Assembly (NCBI RefSeq): GCF_963576675.1
Contig: NC_088913.1
Coordinates: 315,001-379,000, forward strand
Length of the DNA: 64,000 bases
From: Euphorbia lathyris
Lineage: Eukaryota; Streptophyta; Magnoliopsida; Malpighiales; Euphorbiaceae
Direction: 5' to 3'
Both the position numbers and the translations under genes were made by a program. Position 1 is the first letter of the stretch; every line of letters starts with the position of its first letter. Shown in pieces: positions 52,818-63,849 of the stretch. Under the pieces are notes generated by a model, which saw only the letters and a list, made by a program, of their open reading frames with translations, did not search any database and was not told the DNA's origin.

Positions 52818-53657
52818 ACGCAAATTTGATAATTATCTCTAACAATATGAACGGGTGAAAATAAATTATATGGTATATCGAAGATTAATTTATTTTGACC
52901 GATGGTTTCTTCAAACCAATAAAATGCCTTTGTTTTTCTAATTAAAATACGGACCTAGCCTAACGGAAATCCCAACCAGGTTGGCACCACAAAATGCCTT
53001 TGTTAACCTCATTTTTAGTACCGTGTCGTTAATTGTAAAAGGAATTAATCAGATACTCAGAGCATTTTAACTATCTACTTGGAGCATTTTAAACACTCAC
53101 TTTTTTCTTTTATTAATATACTGCGGGTTTGACAGTTCTTGGGCCATGAGTACTCACCCCGCCCAAGTTGTGTCTCGTCCCAATTTCTATAAAAAAAATA
53201 CTATCTACTTGGAGCATTTTAACTCAATAATGATATATTAAGAATATCTTGCCAAACTTCACAATTCTTTAGAAACTTCTATATGATTAACCTAGCTCCC
53301 ATGATAGGTCAAAAAAATGAAGGATTTGAATACATATCAATTTAAATAAGTTCAATATGAAATAGATTATTGTAAGAAAATTTGAGGAGTCAATAAACTA
53401 CTTTAAATAAATTCAAGTTGCTAATAGTTTAGGACGCTAACAAGACATTCTGTAAATTCAATGGCAATTTTCTCGATGGGACCCCTCATGTATTATGCCT
53501 TAAAACAACATAAAAATGTGAAATTTTAGTCATTTTATTAATTTATTTATTTTTCATTTTTTGAACAATTATATTTTTGATAAAAAAAACAATTGTATAT
53601 AAAAAAAAGGATTTAAGCTAGAATTTGAGATAGTGTGAAAAACCAATTGTTATACCA
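52818..53657. other. Intergenic AT-rich DNA, no gene seen
   Basis: Only short duplicated phrases are visible: actatctacttggagcattt at about 53070 and 53201, and aaatgcctttgtt at about 52921 and 52991. There is no coding frame, TIR or RNA fold I can support. Confidence 0.5.
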
Positions 53658-53919
53658 GAAATTCTACTATATAATACACCCATGTGATAGTGCCACTTGT
53701 ATATGTTAATTTCTTCACACCAATCATCTCGCATGAAGAGAAATTCTACTATATATCGGGTGCAATACACTTGTGTAATGAAATAGTGCTACTTGTATAT
53801 GTTAATTTCTTCACACCAATCATCTCTAATAAAGAGAAATTCTACTATATACCTGGTGCAATACACCCGTGTAATGAAATATTGCCACTTGTATATGTTA
53901 ATTTCTTCACACTAATCAA
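53658..53919. repeat. 96-bp tandem repeat, about 2.7 copies
   Basis: The phrase acttgtatatgttaatttct recurs at 53695, 53791 and 53887, an exact 96-bp period. The copies share gagaaattctactatata and gcaatacac sections. Because 96 is a multiple of three the repeat leaves a short open frame, which is not a gene. Confidence 0.88.
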
Positions 53920-54325
53920 AAAAATGTAGGAAACTGCTATAGTTTATCGACAAACTTGTTTGGAATATCTATTTCACAGTTAAATACTAGTCAACATAAA
54001 TTTTTTTGTTAAATTTCGATAACGGATGCTAAGATTGATATTGTTTAGAAACGTTAGTATGTATCATTTTATACATTAGAGCTAAACGTTAGTATGTATC
54101 ATTTTTACTCTCTCATGGACATAGTTCTTGATGAGCTAATATTATGACCTGAGTATGGGTTTCAATTTATGTCATGACAAGTCCATTTATCAAGAGATTT
54201 ACAAAGAGAATCTGGAAATCTAATAAAAAGGGTTAATTATTATTTTTCACTCTGGAAATCTAATACTTTGAAAGTTCATGGTTGCACTTTGAAATATACC
54301 TATCATATATTTTAAATTTTTCCAT

Positions 54326-54439
54326 GTAAATTATTTCTATTTTACCCCTATTAATGAGTTTAGCATTAATTATTCTTTTTGTGTAAATTATTTCTATTTT
54401 ACCCCTATTAATGAGTTTAGCATTAATTATTCTTTTTGT
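54326..54439. repeat. 57-bp tandem duplication
   Basis: Two successive copies start gtaaattatttctattttac and end attattctttttgt (54326-54382 and 54383-54439), with no mismatch that I can see. This looks like a recent slippage or repair duplication. Confidence 0.9.
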
Positions 54440-55039
54440 GTAATTTAATGAATGTGACGAAAAATCAGGATTATTACTAAAGAGAGATAAATGGGTATTT
54501 TAGTCGATTTGCTATAAATTTAATTCTAACCAATCATTTTTTGAATATGTGATTTGATCAAATGTGACAAATCATATATGAATCGAATTGAGGATCATTA
54601 AGGTGCATGTGAAAATTCATGTTATTATTATGATACACCTAGTATCCAGTTTTTGGAGTAATTAGCATGGATGGTCACAAAAGTTTGGACAATATTTTCA
54701 AAAGGTCACAAAAGTTTAATTTGTCAGAATAAAATCATTTAAGTTTTCTTCTTGTTCCAATAAAGTCATTTTAAACGTTTTTTAGTCATTTTTTCTCCGA
54801 AATTTCTAACATGACATGCCAACGTCACGTCAGCAGCACCTGACATATTAAAAAATATAACAACATATTTTAATTGACAATCGATATGTCATGTGAGTTA
54901 ATTTGTAGTTAAAATTTTAATTGAAAATCTTTATTTAATTTTTTTATTATGCCACGTGACGTTGAGACATGTGATTAGATGTCATATAACATCTAGGCTC
55001 TTAATATAAATAAATAAAAATTTAGGGGTAAAAAAAAAA

Positions 55040-55503
55040 TAAACAGAGGAGGCAGTAACTTCTACACCTCACCTTCCCATTTTATCATTTCTCATTTCTC
55101 TTCCACTCATCATTCTTCTAGCTCTTTCTTTCCTCTCTTACATCACCACCATCATATTTCATCCTTATCTCCATCAATCTTCCTAACAATCAGTTTGCTC
55201 TTCACTTTGCACTTACTAATTCCTCTCAAACAAGCCAAAACATCTATCAATTTCTGAAATTTAGAGCTAAACTTCAAGTTTTTGGTATTATGGATTTCAA
55301 CCTTCAAAGGCTCGATTCAGACAAAACGTAAGGAGTTAAGCTACGAAACCACCACCATTAAACTCGTGTCGGCAAGGAGAGTTTCCAATAGTCACCGGAT
55401 TCACGCCGGCGCCGCTCCGGAAGCCGGTAAGTTTCTCCGGAGATGGTATTTTCGGCCGAAATTATTTTTACCACATTCTCTATATTATTTTAAGAAAGAT
55501 TAA
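55040..55503 (+). other. Gene-like leader inside the outer TIR element
   Basis: A pyrimidine-rich, 5'-UTR-like stretch (55050-55200) is followed by a short CpG-richer segment (55320-55450) with gattcacgccggcgccgctc and ccggagatgg, and then AT-rich intron-like DNA. The open frame at 55282-55503 has no recognisable domain, and the other frames are interrupted. It may be the first exon of a host fragment captured by the element, or a non-coding element promoter. I do not recognise it. Confidence 0.25.
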
Positions 55504-56884
55504 TTCTTGACTTTTTGTTAGATTCTCAACAGATTAATTACTATGAATTTTTCAAGTTTATAGCTTAGGAATTTAACATAAAAATTCACATTTAGGTAAG
55601 CTTAGGTCTAGGTGAAGTTAGATATTGTATGAGGTTAAGAAAATTGGACACATAAGCATACATTTTAGCATTTTTGTGGTGAATTAGAATTATTAAATAC
55701 ATAAAGTTGATTGTGGTTATTCTAGGTGAGGATCTAGCACCTATGGAGATACAATAAGGTGTTTGTAAGGTTAAAAAAATTCACTACAAGAAAAACGCGT
55801 TTTACCAGCGAAAAATTCCGTCGGTGATCTGCCAAAATCCGTCCGAAATCAACGTCACCGACGGATCAGCAGCGGATTGTATTCCGCTAGTAAAAGGCTC
55901 GCTGGTACCGTATACCGACCACAAATCTCTTTCCGTTGGAGACCTATACCGACCAAAATTGGGTCGGAAGATTCCGCAGGTAAATTTCAAACACCGACCA
56001 ATTATTACCGACCCGAATTGGGTCGGTGAATGTTTCCGGCGGATATTTCCGACCATTTTCCATCAGTGATTAATATTAAAAATTGAAAAAAAATTATTTT
56101 TTTGAATTAGTCAATTTATTTGGATTGAAGGGAACTCGTATATGATATATGTACAAATTTGAGTCTTATGATTCACACAGTTACAACTCATAAATTGACC
56201 AACCTAATCTACTATAGACTTACACCTAATCTACTCGGGACTTATAAATAGATATGATTGCCATAAATTGAGAGAAGCTAAACAATTCATATCACAAAAG
56301 TTTTCAACAAATAAGTACATATTATAAGAAAAATAAGTTGGGAATTAATAATCCCAACATGATAATGTCTACCTCAATCCATGAATTAAAACAACTACAT
56401 GTGTTGGGTATGGATACCTCAATCTGCGCGTGATAATATATACCCATCTTAGCTTGGACTGAATCCGCATCCGCCTCTATAGCTCTTCACTATCATGCTT
56501 TCTTCCCTCTCCTTGCACCCTTTGATTGCTGACTGTTGACTAACCTTTCAAAAACCTTCAGTGACTATCAAACATAAAGTCAAATTAGTTTTAACCAATG
56601 GTTCATCTTAATTTTGTTGTTTATATCTATTGTCTAAACGAATAATTTTATACCCTAAAATTACATGAATCTAAATAAGATTTAGAATATAAGCCTATAT
56701 AATGAAAAGTTGAAGACTTTATCAAATATCGATAAACACTCCTATTAAAATATAAAACAAATTATAACGTAAACACCCATAGTAGAACTGTACATTCCAT
56801 TAATGCTAGGAAGGCCATTGAAACTACATCTACTGAGACTCAGTCACAAGAATATAAGCAGCAAAATAAAAAAACAGTAACACA

Positions 56885-57076
56885 TTAGGGGTTTACCTTG
56901 TTGCAACAAGGTATCATTTTCTTGACACCAAGGGTGAATGCAAGAAGAGCATGCTCGCAAGTTTGTCCATCCTTAGAAATACCAGCTTCAAAACCACCAG
57001 TTGTGGAATCAATGATAAGAACTGTGCAGTTAGCTTGGGATGTTCCAGTAATCATGCTCTTGATAAAGATAAAGAT
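56885..57076 (-). pseudogene. Elongation factor 1-alpha exon fragment captured by the CACTA element
   Basis: Read on the minus strand, the frame gives [19 protein letters not shown], then [20 protein letters not shown], then [15 protein letters not shown]. This is the highly conserved G-domain stretch of eukaryotic EF1A, the GTP-dependent factor that brings aminoacyl-tRNA to the ribosome. The family consensus has N for S at the first position, D for N after SQA, R for C before EHALL, and MICCCNK at the end, so several normally invariant residues are changed. The similarity stops after CNK at a sequence reading gtaaacccc, which resembles a donor site and suggests capture of genomic DNA with its intron. 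Upstream the frame degenerates into a lysine/leucine/isoleucine-rich stretch. It is a fragment of about 60 codons and cannot encode a working factor. Confidence 0.9.
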
Positions 57077-57996
57077 GCGAAGTAAAAGTAGTTTCAAAAA
57101 GTTGTTTTTGTATTTCTTATCCTATTCTTCTAGATTTAATTTATATTTATTTTTGGGCTGTGTATTAATTAGTTATATGTCAAGCTTCAATTAGTTATAT
57201 ATAAAAAAGTGATGCTATAACAAAGGCCCTGCTAAATTCTAAATTAAAAGCTAAGATTGGAATGATGCACACCAAAATACAACAACTAAATCAAAAGAAA
57301 TAGGAGATTCTCAAACTCCTTCAAGAAGTTGGATCAAATCCTCCTAAAACCTTTGAACCTAAAATTCTTGCAATGCCAAGCACTGCATGATCTGCATTAA
57401 GAGTGTAAACAAACACTGTGATATTTAAATTATCATTCACTAAGATTCTTAGCAAACAAAACTTCACAACATAAAATTGGAACCTCTGTGTGGATCCATT
57501 ACCCATAATCTAGCCTTTCAACTTGTCTTCTATTTCTGAAGGAGTATCAATATCAAATCAGATAGTAAAATAGGGAAACTGAACATAAAAATGCAAATGA
57601 AAACACAAGTAGTGAATGAACAAGTTCTACTGTATCATACATGTACAAGGTATACAAAAACTACCAATCAGACACCAATATGGAACAAGAACATTGAGAA
57701 TGCCAAAAAAGTAGAGTGACTTGAGCTTCACGATCCATTGTCCTACTTCATATGAGCGTCAAATCACGAAATCAAGCACTTACATCTGTAAAAAAAAAAA
57801 GAAACAGCCTGTGTGCCATCCATGATAACCACACAAGCTAGTTAATAACAACTTTTTACTTTTAAATCAAAAGACTGACGGTCATTATAACAATCTTGTG
57901 TGTCTTGCCTCCTTCCAAACATTACATTCCCGAGTATATGTTGGCAACCATAGGAATAGTTTCACTCCAAGGATGCTGCATCATAAAAATCCAACA
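57077..57996. other. Interior CACTA sequence between captured fragments, not recognised
   Basis: This stretch contains a short minus-strand frame (57506-57321, with YTLNADHAVLGIARILG) and other exon-like pieces near 57730-57850. I cannot assign any of it to a family. It may be further captured or intronic DNA. Confidence 0.3.
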
Positions 57997-58240
57997 CAGA
58001 ATCCTTCCAAATGAAATTAACAGCTCCCTAAAAATCCAACCACAAATCAATATCAAATAATCATTGATCTCTTGCATCAAACATTTAATTTTGCTTCTCA
58101 ATTACTGTAAATTAAAATAAAATTATGAAAGATTTGCTTACATATGCTTTAATATCAGCTCTTGAACCTTCCTCCTGTATTTTGTTCAATTTCCCATATA
58201 AGATGTATTTATAATTCTCTGCAATTAGGCTTTGCTCACC
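57997..58240 (-). pseudogene. Probable RNA polymerase subunit RPB8 exon fragments in the CACTA element
   Basis: On the minus strand an open exon, 58240-58142, is bordered by an AG acceptor and a GTAAG donor. It reads GEQSLIAENYKYILYGKL, then NKIQEEGSRADIKAY. This resembles the segment of RPB8, the small subunit shared by RNA polymerases I, II and III, with consensus SLADKYEYxMxGKLYKISE. Downstream at 58026-57997 the frame reads ELLISFGRIL, matching the next RPB8 segment, ELYVSFGGLL. The joining frame is off by one base if spliced at the visible sites, and no further RPB8 sequence follows. The call rests on two short matches in the correct order; identity is probable, not proven. Confidence 0.55.
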
Positions 58241-60330
58241 CTATACATAAATAAAAGATCATATTATAATACCTTAATACACGGGAAACATCTACTAGCA
58301 GTTAACAAAATATCAAAATATAACTCTGAAGACACGTGATCAAAAAATGCCACATGTTTTGGCTAATTAGTTGCATTTCCTCAATATGATAATGAAGAGT
58401 ACAAGAAAGATCGAGCTGAGGGAGTTAAAATTGTCCATGTATATATTCTCAGTATAAATATGTTTTAAAAGTTTAAATGCTAGAAGCAACATTGAGAATC
58501 AAGTGTCTTTACTCTTTATACCATGGACCAAATACAAGGAGAATATATCAGATGCAATTCCTCAAATACAGTACATTAGCCTAAGTTGAAGGCCAGTAAA
58601 CTAACTAAAATACAAACTTTACCAAAATCAAATTGAATATTCATTCAAATGGAGTAATCATTAAAGGGAATAATATAATGCTCTTATAAAAGAAAACAAA
58701 ATTCCAATTCAAAATCTCAATACGCAGCAAGTATTAAAAATTAAAACTATGGAGAAATGTTTCAAAAATCCAAGGAAAATGCAGCACTATCTCTCAAGCC
58801 TTAAGAAGGCAAAAAAGCACTTAAGCTGCCACTGCGAATGTGTTAAGCAACAAGCTTCAAATATATTATCATCAACACAAACATCAAATATTACAAATAA
58901 TTATTAAAATGGAGACAGTTTTCAAATGATTTCGATTCACTTTTTAGATTTACTAACAATAAAATACCAAATCCATATATGACTCAAAAATGCCTAATTG
59001 TCAATTAATGTTTGGGATGCTCTAGCAAAGGTAGGAGGAACCTCTAAGGAGGATGTCGTACGTGCTTGTTTAGGTTATATTCTATATCCCTTTTACTAGG
59101 AGAACAAGCTCATCCATTGTGGATATAGGCCAAGTAACTTCCTTTATGAACTCCGTAAGGTAAAATAGACAAACATTGTTAAGATTGGGGCTTCAATAGC
59201 TCGGGGTTTGGAAAGAGACGTTTGGGGTGACACCATATATAATAGTTGGCGTATGTTTGGTGTTCTCGTAACAGTTTGAGGAGCGCTAGATGTTTCTGTA
59301 CGAGCTTATGACGACTTCCCAAGCACACACACAGCGCATCAATGATAAGGTTGGTCAAAATTCTCATGAGATAAATCTAGTCTTCTTCAACAAAGATTCC
59401 ATTATGTGTTCCTTCAAAAACAGAGATGAGCCGAGATCCAACCGGAAACTCTTAGGAAATTGAAACCATGTAGGATGTCAAAAGAGTCGTTTCACCATTG
59501 AACCTCAAAGGGAGATAATATGATTATCTATTACACCTAACTCAAATTTTAATTATTATATAATTAACAAGCAATCATGTTTGCATACAGTAATACTAAT
59601 TAACTAAAAAGAGGGAAGCAAATAATGAGGTTATAACGTAAGCCATAACCACTCCACTCTTTACAATTTGATTGATTAATGCCCCTCATCTGTATCTTCT
59701 CCTTCAAAGTTCAAACACTCTCATTTCCAATTTATCTTAATTTCTATCATCTACTTAATTTGAGTTTCAGTTCCAAGGATGGATAAAAGAAGCAATAAAA
59801 TATAATACATAAACTAATTTCGATTCAACCAACAAAAATTAAAACCCTAAAACTTTAAAAGGAATACTTGCCCCAATTTGCTGCCCCATAACTAAGGGGT
59901 TGAGATATTATCGCATCACCAAGGGATCGGAATGATACCGCTTGATCAGGCTAAGGAGCTACTATCACCGCTTGCACGCATCCATCCACTATCGGTCGAC
60001 TAGAGATCCCAACTTAGGCGAGACGAGAGAACAATGAGTGACCTAGTTATTGGAAGAAGGAGATGGGAGACCATGTTTCAAAAGTATGATCGCTTCATAG
60101 AAAGTTTAGAATGAAAAATCGAGGTAACAGATTCCAGAATAAAATCGTTGGCTCGAGACTAGGTTTTGGGAGAGAAAGCGGCATATGTTGAGGGAGAAAG
60201 GGGGATTAGGTCCGCGCATAGAAAAATAAGGATATATGGGGGAAATAAAAATGAGGGAAACTTTTTTCTTTTCCCGCTAATCCAAAATTACTTTTTTTAT
60301 TATAATTTTTTGTTTTTTAATAAATACAAG
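58241..60330. other. CACTA interior, no recognisable gene
   Basis: This is AT-rich DNA with short frames only. A somewhat more complex stretch at 59000-59480 and a GC-richer part at 59880-60060 stand out in composition, but I see no domain. The stretch before 60330 borders the right subterminal repeats. Confidence 0.4.
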
Positions 60331-60623
60331 CGGAATTCCGTCGGTGCCGGCTAAATTCCGTCGGTGACCACTCCAACGGAAATAAATACCAACGCTTCGG
60401 CTGGAAAAGTAAAATTTTTAAGGCGGATTTATTATTCCGCTGCTGTTCCGCCGGTGATCAGTAGCGGCTACGATTCCGCTGCTAATCCGCCGGTGAATTG
60501 TAGCGGATTTAGTTGCGCCGGAAAATTCCGCCGGTAATTCGCGATTTTCTTGTAGTGAGTGGTTCTTTTTGGACAATAAGATGAGTGGGTAATTATATAA
60601 CAATGTTGTTTTCATTATATTTA

Positions 60624-61904
60624 GGGAGAATTACTAAACTAGCCCATTTTAAGGGGTTAGTTTACATTTCTAACTCCTTTAAAAAAAATTCCAAAACTAA
60701 CATATTTCAACAAATCCTTCCATCTTTGCCCTCATCTTTTTCCTAAACAGAACTTCATCTCTCTAACGTATCAAACGTTGCGATAGGAAAAGGAGGAAGA
60801 ACGAGAAGCGACGGCGGCACACTCAAAGAGGTGGAGAAGCGCAAGGCAGCGATAAGAAGAGGAGGAGAAGAAGGCGAACGGGGAACGGAAGAAGAGGAAG
60901 AAGGCGACCCTTTTTCTGGCAATCTCGTCCCAATATATATTGTTTCTCTTCCTTTTTTATATTTTTACTGGTCGTGCGAACCTCAAAAACAGTGACATTG
61001 TTATCTGAAAATGCATTTTGGTTGGAATATCAGTTTCAGATTTTTTCCCCGACAGTGTCGATATCTGTAGATATTTGTCGATATTTGTAGATATTTATCG
61101 ATATCTGTAGATATTTGTAGATATCTGTAGATATTTATCGATATCTGTAGATATCTGTAGATATTTGTCGATATCGATAAATATCTACAGATATTGTAGA
61201 TATCTGTAGATATTTCTAAATATTGTATTTGTAGATATCTGTAGATATTGTATTTGTCGATATGTGTTGTCGATACAATATCTACAGATATCTACACCTA
61301 TAAAGATATCAACAAATATCTACAGATATCGATAAATATCTATGGATATCGATAAATATCTACAAATATCTACAGATATCTATAAATATCTACAAATATC
61401 TACATATATTGACACTGTCGGGGAAAAATCTGAAACTGATATTCCAACCAAAATGCATTTTCAGATAAAATGTCATTGTTTTTGGGGTTCGCACGACCAG
61501 GAAAAACATGAAAAGGGAAGAGAAACAATATATATTGGGACGAGATTGCCGGAAAAAGGATCGCCTTCTTCCTCCTCTTCTGTTCGTCGTTCGCCTTCTT
61601 CTCCTCCTCTTCCTATCGCTGCCATTCGCGTCTCCTTCTTTCTCCTCGCCGTTCGCTTCTCCTCCTCTTCCTATCGCAGCCTTTCGCTTCTCCACCTCTT
61701 TGAGTGTGCCGCCGTCGCTTCTCGTTCTTCCTCATCTTCCTATCGCAGCATTTGATACGTTAGAGAGATAAAGTTCTGTTTAGAAAGAAGATGAGGGCAA
61801 AGATGGAAGTTGTATGTTGAAATATGTTAGTTTTGTAAAAAAAATTGAAAGAGGATAGAAATGTAAACTAACCCCTTAAAATGGGCTAGTTTAGTAATTC
61901 TCCC
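60624..61904. mobile_element. Near-palindromic foldback element, 1281 bp
   Basis: The left arm begins gggagaattactaaactagc and the right arm ends gctagtttagtaattctccc. Complementarity continues through aaggggttagtttacatttc, the cttcatctctctaacgtatc section, ggaagaacgagaagcgacgg and gcattttggttggaatatca. Each arm is about 400 bp, and a palindromic microsatellite core (61055-61410) lies between them. The flanks are ttatattta (60615-60623) and ttatatatt (61905-61913), seven of nine identical, in keeping with a Mutator-like origin. Arm-internal frames rich in Ser/Arg on one strand and Lys/Glu/Arg on the other come from the inverted purine-rich stretch and are not genes. Confidence 0.88.
61055..61410. 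repeat. GATATCTGTA-type microsatellite at the foldback centre
   Basis: Units of 10-12 bp (gatatctgta, gatatttgtc, gatatttatc) run in one orientation to about 61178. They then mix and switch to the complementary form (gataaatatctacagatatc) to about 61410. The repeat therefore continues the palindrome of the surrounding element. Confidence 0.85.
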
Positions 61905-61913
61905 TTATATATT

Positions 61914-62771
61914 ATAGTATGTCTTTCTAATTATGCTAAATAAAATATTTCAAGCAAAGTATATTTTTTGATTAATAAATTGGGAACAATTCATAGTATT
62001 TTATGTTTTAATTATATACATGTGTATGTATATATATGCTATGAGTTTGGTGTTGGATCATGCCTTTGATGACGGGTATTCCATAGTGTTGTGATGATGA
62101 TGACGGATATTGGCTCTGCGTATGCGTATGAAAGAATTGATTGATGAGATGTGAAATACCGGGATCCCACCCACTTGTTGAGTTATGAGATACGTGAAAT
62201 ATGTAGATTTCATGTGGATGGTTTATGGTTGCTTCTGGGGGCTGGTTTGTCATCCTTACATAGTTCACCCCTTGAAGTTGATGTTTAGGATACGTATTTT
62301 GGTGTATGATGATATTTTGAGATGATAGTGTTTTGATATGATATATTTTATTTTTATGACATAAATGATTCAGAAAACGAGACGTCTTAGAAAAGTTGTT
62401 TTGAATCGTTTTTACAAACTTTATTTATCCAGCTATGATCTTTAACATGTACATATTATGCACGAAAAACCTGTATTATTCCCCTTTGTTATATATTTAT
62501 CCATTCACTGAGTATGTGTTATACTCACCCGTCTTATTTAAACATTTCAGATAAGCTGATAAGAGGTAGCTAGATCATAGCAGATGGCTGTTTTTGGATC
62601 TTCAGTAAGTCATAGATGAGGTTAGACCAACTTAGATTACTCTCTTGTTGAGGATTACCTCAAATTTTGTGTTTGTACTTATTAACATGAAATAATAGTT
62701 GTATTGTTATTAGTGGGAGATGGTATTCTAGACATAAGACTATATTGGATTGTTGTTGAATAGGATGGTAT
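61914..62771. other. Remaining interior of the outer TIR element, no gene seen
   Basis: The DNA is of moderate complexity, with gatgatgatgacggatattgg and a splice-acceptor-like tttaaacatttcag at about 62537-62550. No frame of useful length or known domain is present. It may be the 3' part of a non-coding or captured transcript. Confidence 0.35.
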
Positions 62772-63088
62772 ATGCTTACTTTGTTTTTTACAAAGTAAAC
62801 CTTACTTTGTGTGTTTTCACCATTGGGTAATCCAATGGTGAAAACACACAAAGTAATGGTACTTTGTCAAAAACAAAGTGACTATAGAAGGCACATGCTT
62901 ACTTTGTTTTTTACAAAGTAAACCTTACTTTGTGTGTTTTCACCATTGGATTGATTTTATACTCCATCATCCAATGGTGAAAACACACCAAGTAATGGTA
63001 CTTTGTCAAAAACAAAGTGATTATAGAAGGCACCTATATATATATATATACAAAGTAAGGTTTACTTTGTAAAAAATAAAGTAAGCAT
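62772..63088. mobile_element. Compound palindromic MITE (two tandem copies)
   Basis: Two adjacent copies are each built as atgcttactttgttttttac, then tgtgttttcaccattgg, a short loop, ccaatggtgaaaacacac and aaacaaagtga. They join at about 62894 through a shared tatagaaggcac. The outer ends (atgcttactttg... and ...aaataaagtaagcat) are inverted. The unit is almost entirely self-complementary. Confidence 0.85.
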
Positions 63089-63383
63089 AGCCTTTACCAT
63101 ATGTATGGATAGCTTGGTGACCTTTTTTTATAGGTATAAAAAAAATTGGGTTATTCATAAATGCTGCCGGATTTTAGGTTGATTTTGTGTAGTAAATTTT
63201 AGAGTTCGGGCGTGACATGTCACGTAATCAACACCTATGGGAAAATGATCCGTAAACGTCAAAGTGACTTTATTGGGACAAAAATAAACTTAAGTGATTT
63301 TATTGAGACAAATTAAACTTTTATGACCTTTTATGGACATTGTTCGAACTTTTATGACCACCAGAGCTAGTTACCCCAGTTTT

Positions 63384-63725
63384 CGAGAAAATTCATTAAA
63401 ATACTACACATTCCAAGTAGATCCATACTGAAATCTAATATCCCGAGCCCTAATTTTACCATCTTCTCCTGATCGGCCCAAACCTAGAACAATTGATGAT
63501 TTATATATATATTAAGAAATTATTATAAATGCATTGATATCATTTAGGTCTAAAAAGGTCAAAATAATGAAATTTCTAGCTTAGGATTTTGTAATCCATA
63601 TTTTAAATTTTTATATAAAATTTTCTTTGTATTACAAAAGAGCTTATATCTTATTTCACATAGCACCCATATATTATCAGAACGGAATCGGTTGCTCTCG
63701 ATACACCTTTAAACAAGAATAGAAC
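63384..63725. other. AT-rich DNA right of the outer TIR element, no gene seen
   Basis: Only AT-rich sequence with short frames is visible. The stretch from 63850 to the window end is similar. Confidence 0.5.
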
Positions 63726-63849
63726 AGGTGTCTTCTATGGTTACTTTGTTTTTTAAAAAGTACCATTACTTTGGTGTGTTTTCACCATTGGATGATGGAT
63801 TAGAAAATTAATCCAATGGTGAAAACACACAAAGTAACAAAACATCACC
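63726..63849. mobile_element. Single palindromic MITE of the same family
   Basis: It begins aggtgtcttctatggttact and ends agtaacaaaacatcacct, with the shared core tgtgttttcaccattggat inverted around a short AT-rich loop. It belongs to the same family as the compound element about 0.65 kb to the left, but lies outside the large TIR element. Confidence 0.85.

Larger units (their letters stand above)
55782..60557. mobile_element. Non-autonomous CACTA element with captured gene fragments (4776 bp)
   Basis: The left terminus CACTACAAGAAAAACGCG and the right terminus gcgattttcttgtagtg are inverse copies of the canonical CACTA end. Subterminal regions (55800-56070 and 60330-60545) are packed with short ttccgtcggtga / tccgccggtg motifs in both orientations, as expected for transposase-binding subterminal repeats. 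The flanking trinucleotides are att and agt, so a clean 3-bp duplication is not seen. There is no TNP2-type transposase; the interior instead holds antisense pieces of host genes. A truncated or rearranged insertion could explain the imperfect duplication. Confidence 0.88.
54654..63378. mobile_element. Outer 8.7-kb TIR element hosting nested insertions
   Basis: The left end (tggagtaattagcatggatg) matches the inverted right end, whose complement begins tggggtaactagctctggtg. Similarity continues for at least 125 bp, for example ggtcacaaaagtttaatttg against ggtcataaaagtttaatttg, and aataaaatcatttaagtttt against aataaaatcacttaagttta. The flanking bases are gtttt on both sides (54649-54653 and 63379-63383), a candidate 5-bp duplication. 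TG...CA ends with 5 bp would also fit LTR biology, but the repeats are inverted, so I call it a TIR element of unassigned superfamily. Inside are a CACTA element, a foldback element and a compound MITE; removing them leaves about 2.4 kb of original sequence. No transposase was recognised. Confidence 0.7.

Noticed and set aside
55802..56069. Overlapping plus and minus frames at the CACTA left end
   Set aside because: They lie in the subterminal repeat region of the element, with tccgtcggtg motifs, and have no domain.
57321..57506. A further RPB8 exon (VNDNLNITVFVYTLNAD resembles the central segment)
   Set aside because: It would be out of order relative to the other RPB8-like exons on the minus strand, and the similarity is too short and weak to claim.
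59179..59367. 62-codon minus-strand frame
   Set aside because: No family resemblance; it lies in AT-rich CACTA interior and has chance length.
61342..61771. Ser/Arg-rich and Lys/Glu-rich frames on both strands
   Set aside because: They are complementary readings of the purine/pyrimidine-rich arm of the foldback element and recur inverted in the other arm.
54654..63378. LTR retrotransposon (TG...CA ends, 5-bp duplication)
   Set aside because: The terminal repeats are inverted, not direct, and no primer-binding site, polypurine tract, gag or pol sequence was found.
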